A DNA stretch of 64,000 nucleotides, from NCBI RefSeq assembly GCF_014596565.1, contig NZ_NOIN01000006.1, positions 310,001-374,000 on the forward strand, read 5' to 3'. The notes beneath the pieces are model-generated. The model ran no database searches, had not been told where the DNA came from, and saw nothing but the letters and a program-made list of their open reading frames with translations. This DNA is from Pseudomonas sp. PSB18 (GTDB taxonomy: Bacteria > Pseudomonadota > Gammaproteobacteria > Pseudomonadales > Pseudomonadaceae). The translations under genes were made by a program, and so were the position numbers. Shown piece after piece: positions 37,180-45,082 of this stretch. How positions within the stretch are numbered: position 1 is the stretch's first letter; each line of letters opens with the position of its first letter.

Positions 37180-37812
37180 ATGGAGCTCGCCTTGAAGAAA
37201 ATCGTTCTGGTTGCTTTCGACCAATTCACTGATATCGATCTGTTCCTGATGTGGGACATTCTAGGCCGTAACACTGAGGACTGGCACGTCCGAATAGTGG
37301 GCTCCAGCCCTGTTGTGCGATCGGCACATGGCCTGCCTGTTTCGGTACACGGTCCGCTTTCCGAAGCCAACAGTGCCGACGCGGTATTGTTCGTCAGCGG
37401 CAAGGAAGGTATTCCCGCCGCACTTGCCGCCCCAGACTTCCTACCGTCATTTGAACTTGACGCCAGACGCCAGCGAATCGGCTCCATATGCGCCGGCGCT
37501 TTCATTCTCGAACGACTTGGGTTGCTTAACGGCCAAGCGACTACACACCCGGATGCACGATCGGAACTGCAAGCCCTGGGACTTGAGTCCATGGACCAGC
37601 CTCTTGTATGCCAGGGGAACGTTGCCACCGCTGGCGGATGCCTGTCTGCACTCTATCTGGTGGGATGGTTGGTGGAATCCTGGTTCGATGTCGACAAACG
37701 CCGTGCGACGTTGCTTCCTGTTCTGCCAACCGGGCAGCAAGCGCTCTATGATGCCTTGATTGGGCTCAGCATTTGTCAGGGAAAAATGGGCGCCTCAACA
37801 ACATCCAATTAA
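37180..37812 (+). CDS. DJ-1/PfpI-family protein
   Basis: This protein of about 210 residues has a DJ-1 core: KKIVLVAFDQFTDIDLF, then IGSICAGAFILERLGLLNGQATTHPDA with the nucleophile-elbow Cys in CAGAF, and a preceding FVSGKEG with the family Glu/Gly region. Related proteins are isonitrile hydratases, glyoxalase-like enzymes or amidase-like regulators; no C-terminal AraC helix-turn-helix is present. A TTG at 37192 with GGAG upstream (giving MKKIVLVAF) is an alternative start. It lies next to a divergent TetR gene and before a DUF2867 gene. Confidence 0.85.
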   Translation: MELALKKIVLVAFDQFTDIDLFLMWDILGRNTEDWHVRIVGSSPVVRSAHGLPVSVHGPLSEANSADAVLFVSGKEGIPAALAAPDFLPSFELDARRQRIGSICAGAFILERLGLLNGQATTHPDARSELQALGLESMDQPLVCQGNVATAGGCLSALYLVGWLVESWFDVDKRRATLLPVLPTGQQALYDALIGLSICQGKMGASTTSN

Positions 37813-37841
37813 TTCGTGTCAGCACTCAGGAAGATCCCCCG

Positions 37842-38369
37842 ATGCGCCGAGAATTTGAGCTCATTACGTCCGTGCCAGTCCCCGTCAGGTCCGGCATCAC
37901 CCACCTTTACAAGACGATGAACCTGGCGGACGCTTTTGCGATTCGGCTTCCTGCGGGCACATCCAGCAATCCGGATTTACTGGCTCGATTCATCCTTTCC
38001 CACCAGCCCTCCTGGATCGGCGGGCTCATGAAAGTCCGAGACACTATCGTTGCCTGTTTTGGTCTCAAGACAGCCAAACAGTTGGCAACCCTTGCCAATC
38101 GGGTTGGAATCTTCAAGGTCTACAGCACGAACCAGACTGAAATCGTACTGGGAGAGGACGACAAGCACCTCGACTTCCGGATATCGATCCTATGTGCTGA
38201 AGAGGCAGAACCGGAAGGCAGTCGCCAGCTGGTTTTTTCGACCGTGGTGCAGTGTCACAATCGTCTGGGCCGGGCGTACATCTTGGTGATTGCTCCGTTT
38301 CACCGATTGGTTGTTAAGGCCAGTCTTCTGCGTGCGGCGCGGGTTGGTTGGCCTTTGGCTGGCGGCTAA
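37842..38369 (+). CDS. DUF2867-family protein
   Basis: This 175-residue protein has the DUF2867 pattern: an N-terminal DAFAIRLP, a central PSWIGGLMKVRDTIVACFGLKT, LGEDDKHLDFRISIL and the C-terminal IAPFHRLVVKASLLRAA. Its function is unknown; the family is often placed next to SDR or DJ-1-type enzymes. The start at 37842 has AGGAAG upstream and follows the DJ-1 gene by 29 bases, so the two are probably co-transcribed. Confidence 0.8.
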   Translation: MRREFELITSVPVPVRSGITHLYKTMNLADAFAIRLPAGTSSNPDLLARFILSHQPSWIGGLMKVRDTIVACFGLKTAKQLATLANRVGIFKVYSTNQTEIVLGEDDKHLDFRISILCAEEAEPEGSRQLVFSTVVQCHNRLGRAYILVIAPFHRLVVKASLLRAARVGWPLAGG

Positions 38370-38472
38370 AAAGCTCTACTGCAAAGGCCGGCGGGCTACG
38401 ACTATCAGACAGGACCGTTATTCAACCGACCCAAGCCTCATGAAATGGGCGACTCACAAGTCGCCCATTCTT

Positions 38473-38706
38473 CTAACCAGCCGCCTGCGCCCGCAACCGC
38501 CTACCAATCACATCCATCACGTCACACCCATCGCGTAGCGACGTCGTCAGGAGTTTGCAAAAGTCGGCCAGTACCACAGTGTCCGAACTGATATCCGAGC
38601 GAAACGCAATATTTTCCAGAACCTGGGTAACGGTGCGAATGCGGTAATCGGCGGTTTCGAAGAGGAGCTGGGAATCGCGAGCCAGAGCACTTGTCACCCA
38701 CCACAA
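38473..38706 (-). CDS. Small hypothetical protein, possibly truncated
   Basis: This frame of about 77 codons has no ATG start (TTG or GTG only). The sequence DSQLLFETADYRIRTVTQVLENIAF and FCKLLTTSLRDGCDVMDVIG resembles small DUF3077/DUF6124-type Pseudomonas proteins, which usually have a longer N-terminus. It may be a 5'-truncated remnant. Confidence is limited. Confidence 0.4.
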   Translation of the reverse strand: MWWVTSALARDSQLLFETADYRIRTVTQVLENIAFRSDISSDTVVLADFCKLLTTSLRDGCDVMDVIGRRLRAQAAG

Positions 38707-38743
38707 AATGACCAGAATAAAGACCTATATAGGAGTCTGATCT

Positions 38744-39031
38744 ATGCAGAACATACTGGCCGATGTGGCCGTCAGCGTATCCGAGCTCAAGAAAAATCCC
38801 TCCTCCGTCTTAAACGGTGCCAACGGCTTGCCCGTGGCCGCACTGAACCACAACCGAGTTGTGGGTTACATAGTCCCGGCCGATGTCTACGAGGCGATGG
38901 TCGAGCGCCTAGACGAATTGGAATTCGTACACTTGGTCAAGGCACGGATCGATGCCAATGAAGCACCTGTTCGCATATCTCTCGACGATCTTATTGGCGA
39001 GGCCGAGGCAGATATCGCCCATGGCCGTTGA
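38744..39031 (+). CDS. Phd/YefM-family antitoxin (StbD-like), now orphan
   Basis: This 95-residue antitoxin has the Phd/YefM N-terminus: DVAVSVSELKKNPSSVLNGANGLPVAALNHNRVVGYIVPADVYEAM forms the DNA-binding and dimer domain, and the acidic C-terminal part (ISLDDLIGEAEADI) would wrap the toxin. AGGAG lies upstream of the ATG. The stop overlaps the start of a RelE/StbE-like toxin gene that carries a premature stop and has lost its 3' end, so this antitoxin no longer has an intact local partner. Confidence 0.88.
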   Translation: MQNILADVAVSVSELKKNPSSVLNGANGLPVAALNHNRVVGYIVPADVYEAMVERLDELEFVHLVKARIDANEAPVRISLDDLIGEAEADIAHGR

Positions 39032-39232
39032 ATACGGAGTCGAGTGGGGTCCGAAAGCTCTGAAAGAACTGCGAAAACTCGACGACACCCTCCGCCTCCA
39101 GTTCTTGCGAAAGCTCTAGGAACGGCAGGCCGGGCCGCGAGTGTCAGGTGATGTACTTTACGGCATGAAGGATTGCTACAAGACCAAATCGCGCAGCGCT
39201 GGCTACCGACTTGGAACACCGGGACAGACCAC
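39021..39232 (+). pseudogene. RelE/StbE-like toxin, broken by a stop codon and 3' truncation
   Basis: Translation from ATG 39021 (overlapping the antitoxin) gives VEYGVEWGPKALKELRKLDD and LRLQFLRKL, then a TAG at 39117-39119, then in the same frame ERQAGPRVSGDVLYGMKDCY and KTKSRSAGYRL. This is the RelE/StbE pattern, where CAG to TAG would explain the stop. The usual VY-V-D-...-VGKRE C-terminus is missing: at 39213 the sequence switches to a hairpin repeat found again at 40136. Both lesions would inactivate the toxin. Confidence 0.85.
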
Positions 39233-39286
39233 CATTCTAGATACACCTGAAATCAGCTCGGATTAATTGTGGTCTTTCCCCCATTT
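39213..39286 (+). repeat. Hairpin repeat GGGACAGACCAC, copy 1
   Basis: GGGACAGACCACCATT (39221-39236) and AATTGTGGTCTTTCCC (39265-39280) form an imperfect 16-base stem around a 28-base spacer. The element is nearly identical, in the same orientation, to 40136-40209. The arm sequence resembles palindromes linked to IS200-like/RAYT transposases, but no transposase is in the window. Confidence 0.88.
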
Positions 39287-39454
39287 CCCTCCCATTTTCC
39301 CAATGTGCACCGCGCGCCAGTGGTCTTCCGCCGCGACAACAACGAAATGTGGGCCATGGCCGAAAGCTCGAAGCCATTGCCCTGCGCCTCAGCAAGAACT
39401 ACCCATAGCCGCTTCCATCGCAGTCATCCGGTATAGGGTCAAGCAAGCGTGCCG
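39287..39454. other. Probable gene remnant
   Basis: A + strand stretch reads VVFRRDNNEMWAMAE and, after a frameshift, EAIALRLSKNYP followed by a stop. It looks coding-like but is too short and shifted to be a working gene. The family is not recognised. Confidence 0.35.
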
Positions 39455-40045
39455 TCAGGTTGCACCCGGTATCGATGTCGTGACGATGGGATATGATTGG
39501 GCTATGCGCTTCAGTCTATCGAAACTATTCTCAATCAACTGAATGACTGCAGGGAAGTTTTCCATCTCTGGAGTATTGAAATTGGCTTCCCAAGCCATTG
39601 CCTGAAAAGCCCATAACAATTCCAAGCACGCTTCAGCTCGAAGAAGATCGATATCAGTTTTCAAAAACTCTTGAATATCTGCAGCCAACGAGACTGCGAG
39701 CTGTTTGCAAAGCTCATGCTTATCCTTGTTGTCTCTAAGCATCCCAAAATCAAAGTCCACTCGCTTGATGAAGACTCGAATATAAGCTCGACGCTTATCC
39801 TCTTCAGCCTTTTGCTGCTTATCGTGTTGATATGCTGGCACCCAAATAGCAATAAGTATGGCCATTATTGAGCCGATAGCCTGAACCCAAGCCGCCCCGT
39901 CTTTCAATACACCAAAGGCCTCCAGAAGAGTAAACAGGGCCCAGCCTACGGCACCTACAGCGAGAAAGGCCCAAATGGCCCACACACTCGCAAGCTTCAC
40001 TCCTCCAAGAATTTGATTTTTTTTCAAAGAGATTTTTCCATGCAA
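39455..40045 (-). CDS. AT-rich hypothetical membrane protein
   Basis: This protein of up to 196 residues has two membrane helices near the N-terminus (ASVWAIWAFLAVGAVGWALFTLL and WVQAIGSIMAILIAIWV), then a charged helix (QHDKQQKAEEDKRRAYIRVFIKRV) and an all-helical cytoplasmic part. The base composition is clearly more AT-rich than the neighbours, which suggests recent acquisition. The start is uncertain: the frame opens at a TTG, while GGAGGAG lies further inside, before possible GTG starts. It is bracketed by the two copies of the GGGACAGACCAC repeat. Function unknown. Confidence 0.6.
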   Translation of the reverse strand: MHGKISLKKNQILGGVKLASVWAIWAFLAVGAVGWALFTLLEAFGVLKDGAAWVQAIGSIMAILIAIWVPAYQHDKQQKAEEDKRRAYIRVFIKRVDFDFGMLRDNKDKHELCKQLAVSLAADIQEFLKTDIDLLRAEACLELLWAFQAMAWEANFNTPEMENFPAVIQLIENSFDRLKRIAQSYPIVTTSIPGAT

Positions 40046-40135
40046 AAAAAAAGAAGTTTGACCAGTTTCGTTGAGCCAGTCTACGCCACCACTTACATCC
40101 CTCTAGGTCGCCGCTATAGGAATATCGGGGACAAG

Positions 40136-40209
40136 GGAATACCGGGACAGACCACGATTCTAGATACACCTGAAATCGGTTCGAATTAATTGTGGTCTGT
40201 CCCCCATTT
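40136..40209 (+). repeat. Hairpin repeat GGGACAGACCAC, copy 2
   Basis: GGGACAGACCACGATT (40144-40159) and AATTGTGGTCTGTCCC (40188-40203) form a 16-base stem with a single mismatch. It is a direct repeat of the element at 39213-39286, sharing the loop TCTAGATACACCTGAAATC. Confidence 0.9.
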
Positions 40210-40305
40210 TCGGGAATGGTGTGAAGTACCGATCCATAAGTTAACGAGTTGCAGTACCGGCCTCTTTACTGCCAAGGTAAAGGACCGTCTTGCTCCGATG
40301 AGTAC

Positions 40306-40509
40306 TCAAGAATGGGGGGGGGCAGCTAGCGAACGCGTCTCTGTGTTCGAGTTTGCTACTATTGCCTGCTGGTATCGTTCCAAAAGTGGCGCTTGGTAGG
40401 ACCGCATAACCAAATTGAGGCGCTCCTTTAACATCGCACCGTCTGGATGACCGCACGCAAGTAGCCTCCCTACCCGCCCCATCGCACGATGATAGGTTGA
40501 TTCGACCAA
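40306..40509 (-). pseudogene. Open frame of unknown nature, possible remnant
   Basis: This frame of 67 codons (AMGRVGRLLACGHPDGAMLK, LVMRSYQAPLLERYQQAI) has coding-like composition but no ATG start or ribosome site. It starts immediately beside an AAGGGGACAGATTTATTT sequence (40511-40528), a motif class also associated with IS200-like palindromes. It could be the end of a lost gene. Confidence 0.3.
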
Positions 40510-40656
40510 AAAGGGGACAGATTTATTTCCCGTAATTAGTTAGCAACTCTTGATCGCACTCTGTTTACTTGGCGCCGCCTCTTATAGAAAAATCCAATGC
40601 AGTAAAAATTTTTCTTTTTTACTGCATCAATGAGCAGGATCCCCTACGCATATTGT

Positions 40657-41064
40657 CTACTTGGAGTTCATCGGGGTGTCAACGCGCTCACCAGTTGCCA
40701 TATCTTCAATTTGGAAATCCCACCAGTCATCACTCGGAATCTGCTTCATACCGTACTCATGCCCTGCGACCAATACGACGTCCCTAGATATAGATCGAGT
40801 CGCCCGTGTGCCGGTCCACTTCTTAACTTCCAGGCGATGGGCTCCAGCAGTCAACCGATACGCCGTCCTCTGCGTGTAAAGCGCGTACAAAGTATCTTTC
40901 CCGTCCACAGTGGCAATTGTGAGCGTTTTTTCAATAGCGCGGATTCCAGCGGTCTTAGCGTTCGGGAGCCCTTCAGCCGCCTGCTCTGTGTAAGACTTGC
41001 AACCAGCAGCGATAGCAAACAACATCCCCATCCCGACAACTCGTAGAACACCCATTGCCCGCAT
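40657..41064 (-). CDS. Hypothetical lipoprotein
   Basis: This 135-residue protein has a signal ending VGMGMLFAIAAGC (lipobox IAAGC). The mature region is beta-rich: KTLTIATVDGKDTL, RLTAGAHRLEVKKW and RDVVLVAGHEYGMKQI, a pattern like the PEGA/DUF2846-type domains where a small sandwich follows the lipid anchor. Function unknown. AGGCAGG lies upstream of the ATG. Confidence 0.65.
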   Translation of the reverse strand: MRAMGVLRVVGMGMLFAIAAGCKSYTEQAAEGLPNAKTAGIRAIEKTLTIATVDGKDTLYALYTQRTAYRLTAGAHRLEVKKWTGTRATRSISRDVVLVAGHEYGMKQIPSDDWWDFQIEDMATGERVDTPMNSK

Positions 41065-41366
41065 ACCTGCCTCTCGCCAAATAATCCCAATGCCAAATTC
41101 AACGAATAACTGGCAACCTCGTTGAATAATGAGAATACCCTGTCACAGGAGTCCTCATCGTCAATTCCATTTTTTCCAATCATACGCCACCCGATGCTCT
41201 GGGCAGCCATCACTGCATCCATACCCATCAAGCGCATCTGCAAACGAGGGTATGCTTCCCAATACCCACCAAAAGTCTGAATGCAGACAGCATCTTAATG
41301 AAAACCCTCTGTCTATGAGGCTGACGATACTGTGCTCCTGAAGCGGGTTTACCCGGGAATCATTGC
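41065..41366. other. 302-base intergenic region
   Basis: I see no gene, tRNA, clear hairpin or repeat here. It separates two - strand genes for exported proteins and is somewhat AT-rich. Confidence 0.5.
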
Positions 41367-41672
41367 TCAATATTCACTAAGGGCTTTTTCCGCCTCAATA
41401 TCCTGATCAGCACAGGCTTTAACCATCGCGAATCCGTATGTGCGCATTTGCTTCATGCAGCGCGCTACCGTCGGCTTGTACTTTTCAGGAATTTTATTGA
41501 CGGCAGCTAAAGCATCCAGATCCTGGTCAACGCAAGCCTTCACCATTGCAGCCCCATACGTCCCCATCTGTGACTTGCATCGATCGATGATCTCCTTTTT
41601 TACATCGGTATCTGCGTATGCCACTGCCGAAAATGAAGCCGCCATACCAACCAACATAATGATCCCGCGCAT
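41367..41672 (-). CDS. Small exported protein with two repeated cysteine motifs
   Basis: This 101-residue protein has a signal peptide (GIIMLVGMAASFSAVAYA) and a mature region with two copies of a 21-residue unit: RCKSQMGTYGAAMVKACVDQ and RCMKQMRTYGFAMVKACADQ, each followed by D. Each unit has C-x14-C, so a disulphide per repeat is possible. The start at 41672 is chosen because it gives the signal peptide; the frame itself extends further upstream. Family unknown. Confidence 0.65.
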   Translation of the reverse strand: MRGIIMLVGMAASFSAVAYADTDVKKEIIDRCKSQMGTYGAAMVKACVDQDLDALAAVNKIPEKYKPTVARCMKQMRTYGFAMVKACADQDIEAEKALSEY

Positions 41673-41823
41673 ATCCCTATACTCACTCACACCTGAAGAA
41701 ATAAGGCATAACGCTATTACGGCCCGACCATTTTGTCTATGCATCAGGAAGAAGGGGAGAGTTTTTGAGATTGTCGCGTCGATGGAGCCATCGGATGGGA
41801 TCGTTTTGCAAATCGCAGCCAAC

Positions 41824-41851
41824 AAAAAAAGGCCCACCTTTCGGTGAGCCC
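41824..41851 (-). terminator. Rho-independent terminator of tRNA-Val(GAC)
   Basis: On the - strand GGGCTCACC, GAAA and GGTGGGCC form a strong stem followed by seven T residues, about 30 bases after the tRNA 3' end. Confidence 0.88.
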
Positions 41852-41882
41852 TTCTAGACCGCCCAGCAGAGCGGATTTTGTT

Positions 41883-41959
41883 TGGTAGGCGCGATTGGAC
41901 TCGAACCAACGACCCCCACCATGTCAAGGTGGTGCTCTAACCAACTGAGCTACGTGCCT
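41883..41959 (-). tRNA. tRNA-Val(GAC)
   Basis: A 77-base cloverleaf with anticodon loop TTGACAT (anticodon GAC), T loop GGTTCGAGTCC and encoded CCA. The acceptor stem AGGCACG/CGCGCCT contains an A-C mismatch at the fifth pair, where T would be expected opposite A. Confidence 0.95.
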
Positions 41960-41972
41960 GCTGTGAGGCGGC

Positions 41973-42000
41973 ATTCTACGGAATTCCGAAGGGGTGTCAA
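41973..42000 (-). promoter_or_regulatory. Sigma-70 promoter of tRNA-Val(GAC)
   Basis: The - strand has TTGACA, a 16-base spacer and TAGAAT. Transcription would start about 7 bases before the tRNA. Confidence 0.8.
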
Positions 42001-42143
42001 CACCTTTTTTTCACCTAACCCTATGAATATGCAAAATATTTAATTTCCCCCACGGGATGGAGATTTTGGGGGTGGCTGGCGGCCGATTTTTATCTCGGGT
42101 AGGATCTGCGCACTCGTAAAAAATATAAAACAGAGGTTGCAGA

Positions 42144-43427
42144 ATGGCGAACACTCCTTATCCAGCGTCCTATTACGCCGCGTCGGCCAATCCGGTACCG
42201 CCCCGCCCGGCTCTGCAGGATGACATCGAGACTGATGTGTGCGTGATCGGTGCAGGCTATACCGGCCTGTCCTCTGCCCTGTTTTTGCTGGAGAACGGCT
42301 TCAAGGTCACGATTCTCGAGGCCGCCAAGGTGGGGTTTGGCGCTTCGGGTCGCAATGGCGGGCAGATCGTCAACAGCTATAGCCGCGACATCGATGTGAT
42401 CGAGCGCAGCGTCGGCCCGCAGCAGGCGCAGTTGCTGGGAAAGATGGCGTTCGAGGGTGGGCGGATCATTCGGGAGCGGGTGGCGAAGTATCAGATTCAG
42501 TGCGACCTGAAGGACGGCGGTGTATTCGCGGCCCTTACGGCTAAACAGATGGGCCATCTGGAGTCGCAGAAGCGTTTATGGGAGCGCTTCGGCCATACCC
42601 AGTTGGAACTGTTGGATCAGCGTCGTATCCGCGAGGTGGTGGCGTGCGATCACTATGTCGGCGGTATGCTGGACATGAGCGGCGGACATATCCATCCGCT
42701 CAATCTGGCCTTGGGTGAGGCGGCGGCCGTGGAATCCCTGGGTGGGGTGATTTATGAGCAGTCGCCGGCGGTGCGCATCGAGCGCGGTGCCAGCCCAGTG
42801 GTGCATACGCCACAGGGCAAGGTCAGGGCCAAGTTCATTATCGTGGCCGGCAATGCCTACCTGGGCAATCTGGTGCCGGAGCTGGCAGCCAAGTCCATGC
42901 CTTGCGGTACGCAGGTGATCACGACCGAGCCGCTGGGTGACGAGCTGGCTCACAGTCTCTTGCCCCAGGATTATTGCGTCGAAGACTGCAATTACCTGCT
43001 CGATTACTACCGGCTGACGGGCGACAAGCGCCTGATCTTCGGCGGTGGCGTGGTGTATGGCGCGAGGGATCCGGCGAACATCGAAGCGATCATCCGGCCG
43101 AAGATGCTCAAGGCGTTCCCGCAGCTCAAGAATGTGAAGATCGATTACGCCTGGACCGGAAACTTCCTGCTGACATTGTCGCGTCTTCCGCAGGTCGGAC
43201 GGCTGGGGGATAACATCTACTATTCCCAGGGCTGCAGCGGCCATGGCGTGACCTATACGCATCTGGCGGGCAAGGTACTGGCCGAAGCTCTGCGTGGCCA
43301 GGCCGAGCGTTTCGATGCGTTTGCCGACCTGCCCCACTACCCGTTCCCCGGCGGCCAGCTACTGCGCACGCCTTTCGCGGCGTTGGGTGCGTGGTATTAC
43401 GGGTTGCGGGACAAGCTGGGGGTGTGA
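42144..43427 (+). CDS. puuB: PuuB-like FAD-dependent amine oxidase (gamma-glutamylputrescine oxidase type)
   Basis: This 427-residue DAO-family flavoprotein has the FAD site DVCVIGAGYTGLSSALFLLENGF (residues about 31-55), VGFGASGRNGGQIVNSYS after it, and the C-terminal GDNIYYSQGCSGHGVTYTHLAGKVLAEAL that closes the flavin site. ASYYA near the N-terminus and the GASGRNGGQ motif are those of PuuB/PauB-type oxidases, which oxidise gamma-glutamylated polyamines in putrescine breakdown. No other polyamine genes are adjacent, so the substrate is inferred from the family. Confidence 0.85.
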   Translation: MANTPYPASYYAASANPVPPRPALQDDIETDVCVIGAGYTGLSSALFLLENGFKVTILEAAKVGFGASGRNGGQIVNSYSRDIDVIERSVGPQQAQLLGKMAFEGGRIIRERVAKYQIQCDLKDGGVFAALTAKQMGHLESQKRLWERFGHTQLELLDQRRIREVVACDHYVGGMLDMSGGHIHPLNLALGEAAAVESLGGVIYEQSPAVRIERGASPVVHTPQGKVRAKFIIVAGNAYLGNLVPELAAKSMPCGTQVITTEPLGDELAHSLLPQDYCVEDCNYLLDYYRLTGDKRLIFGGGVVYGARDPANIEAIIRPKMLKAFPQLKNVKIDYAWTGNFLLTLSRLPQVGRLGDNIYYSQGCSGHGVTYTHLAGKVLAEALRGQAERFDAFADLPHYPFPGGQLLRTPFAALGAWYYGLRDKLGV

Positions 43428-43466
43428 ACCCCGCATTCGGCGGCCCTACGTGATGGACGGGGCCGC

Positions 43467-44330
43467 TCAATCAAGGGGCTGATGTTCAAAAAGCCCCTGT
43501 AGCCTCCCCTCCACCTGAGTGCGCGTTTCACCGCCAATCCAGACCTGGCCGGCCTCATCTCGACTCACATGGATGCGCCCTTTGCGACCGAGACGGGTAC
43601 CTTGGGCTGCAACATAGGCTTGCTCAGCCAGGCCAGCCTCGAACAACCACTGCGCCAGCGAGACATTCAGGCTGCCCGTGACCGGGTCTTCAACGATGGC
43701 GCCCAGGTGATTGTTGAAGAAGGTGCGCACTTCGAAAGCCGTATCACCACTGGAATGCGGGCCGATCACGCCGACGTCGATTCTGCGTGGCCAGTTGGGT
43801 GCCGGTTGCAGGGCCAGGACTCGCTCGGCTGAGGCCAATCGGATGCCCAGCCATCCAGGGCCATTGTCGACCCAGGCCGCATCGACGACGTCGCACGGAT
43901 CTATCCGCAGAAATTGCACCGCCTCGTTCAACTCCTCCCTGGATGGAGGTCCGGAGCGAATCAACGCCGGAGCGGCAAAGCAAAGCCGGTCTCGATCACG
44001 ACGAATGGTCACGAGACCCGCGCCACACTCTTGGACTATGTGCGCCTCACTCGTGGGTTTGCGACCGGTCGCAAGCCAGGCATGGCAACTCCCTAATGTC
44101 GGGTGCCCGGCGAATGGCAACTCCCGGTCCAGCGAAAAAATCCTGACCCGGTAGTCCGCGTCCGGGTGCGTCGGCGATAGCACAAAGGCCGTTTCCGACA
44201 GGTTGAACCAGCGGGCCAGACGTTGCATCTCATCAGTTTCCAGCCTGTCAGCGCCCATGACCACGGCCAGCGGGTTGCCGAAAAACGGCTCGGCGCCAAA
44301 CACGTCAACGACCTGAATCACAGGGTCCAA
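43467..44330 (-). CDS. PhzF-family isomerase/epimerase-like protein
   Basis: This 287-residue protein has the PhzF start VIQVVDVFGAEPFFGNPLAVV, then RLARWFNLSETAFV (with the catalytic-type Glu), RIFSLDRELPFAGHPTLGS and EDPVTGSLNVSLAQWL in the second lobe. The family includes the phenazine isomerase PhzF and many enzymes of unknown substrate; no phenazine genes are present here. The TTG at 44330 has AAGGAG six bases upstream and is preferred over the TTG at 44363. It is followed by MocR/LysE genes, which suggests amino-acid-related metabolism. Confidence 0.88.
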   Translation of the reverse strand: MDPVIQVVDVFGAEPFFGNPLAVVMGADRLETDEMQRLARWFNLSETAFVLSPTHPDADYRVRIFSLDRELPFAGHPTLGSCHAWLATGRKPTSEAHIVQECGAGLVTIRRDRDRLCFAAPALIRSGPPSREELNEAVQFLRIDPCDVVDAAWVDNGPGWLGIRLASAERVLALQPAPNWPRRIDVGVIGPHSSGDTAFEVRTFFNNHLGAIVEDPVTGSLNVSLAQWLFEAGLAEQAYVAAQGTRLGRKGRIHVSRDEAGQVWIGGETRTQVEGRLQGLFEHQPLD

Positions 44331-44375
44331 GGGATTCTCCTTCGTTTTTCCTGGCGACTTCAAAACACCGGAACC

Positions 44376-45005
44376 TCAGTGGGACGACACGAGAAGCTTC
44401 AACCCCGCGACTGCAAACAGCGTAGCGAACAGCCCTTGAATCCAGCGCCGCAGTCGGGTGTAGCCGGCAATCATCCTGGCCGTCGAAAACACGATGGCGT
44501 AGCCGCCGAAGATGATGACGCCGAGCAAGGCGCAACCGCCGATGATCGCTGGCAAGGTACCGGCTGGTGCGTCTTCATGGAGCCCGAGCGACATGATCGC
44601 CATCCAGGACATGATGGCCTTGGGGTTGCCGATGTGCATGAGCAGTCCCTGGCGGTACAGAGGCAGATAACGCCGAGCCTGCCGTCCGGCAATCGCACCG
44701 GCGCTCTCCTGTGTCGAGGCCATGGCAGCCTTGCCTGCGCGCATCGCCAGGTAAAGCAGATAGATCCCGCCCGCCACCTTGATGACAAAGAGCGCCTGAG
44801 CATAAGCCGCCAACAAGGCGGAGATGCTCGTCGCCGCCAGGAACGCCCAGAAGAGCGACCCTGTCATGACACCGGACGCCAGGACCAAGGCGTGGGAGCG
44901 CCCGTCACGCATCGCCACGCCCATGATCGCCATATTGCTGGGGCCAGGGCTGGCGGCGGCAAGGATGTAGCTGCCAAAGGCGAGCATGATCGGATGGTCG
45001 ATCAT
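44376..45005 (-). CDS. LysE/RhtB-family amino acid exporter
   Basis: This 209-residue protein has six hydrophobic segments, with the family motif ILAAASPGPSNMAIMGVAMRDGRSHAL at the N-terminus and KVAGGIYLLYLAMRAGKAA and GNPKAIMSWMAIM in the middle. It likely exports an amino acid or analogue. ATG 45005 has GAGGAC six bases upstream. It is divergent from a MocR-type regulator with a palindromic operator between them, and the regulator probably controls it. Confidence 0.9.
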   Translation of the reverse strand: MIDHPIMLAFGSYILAAASPGPSNMAIMGVAMRDGRSHALVLASGVMTGSLFWAFLAATSISALLAAYAQALFVIKVAGGIYLLYLAMRAGKAAMASTQESAGAIAGRQARRYLPLYRQGLLMHIGNPKAIMSWMAIMSLGLHEDAPAGTLPAIIGGCALLGVIIFGGYAIVFSTARMIAGYTRLRRWIQGLFATLFAVAGLKLLVSSH

Positions 45006-45082
45006 TGGGATGTCCTCAAAAGGCGTCCGAGATGCGTAGCGCTTGCGAACAGGTGAACAGTTGCTCCGCAAGCACCATAATG

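Noticed and set aside
43467..44330. PhzF homologue as evidence for phenazine synthesis
   Set aside because: No phzA-E or phzG gene is present, and most PhzF-family proteins are not phenazine enzymes.
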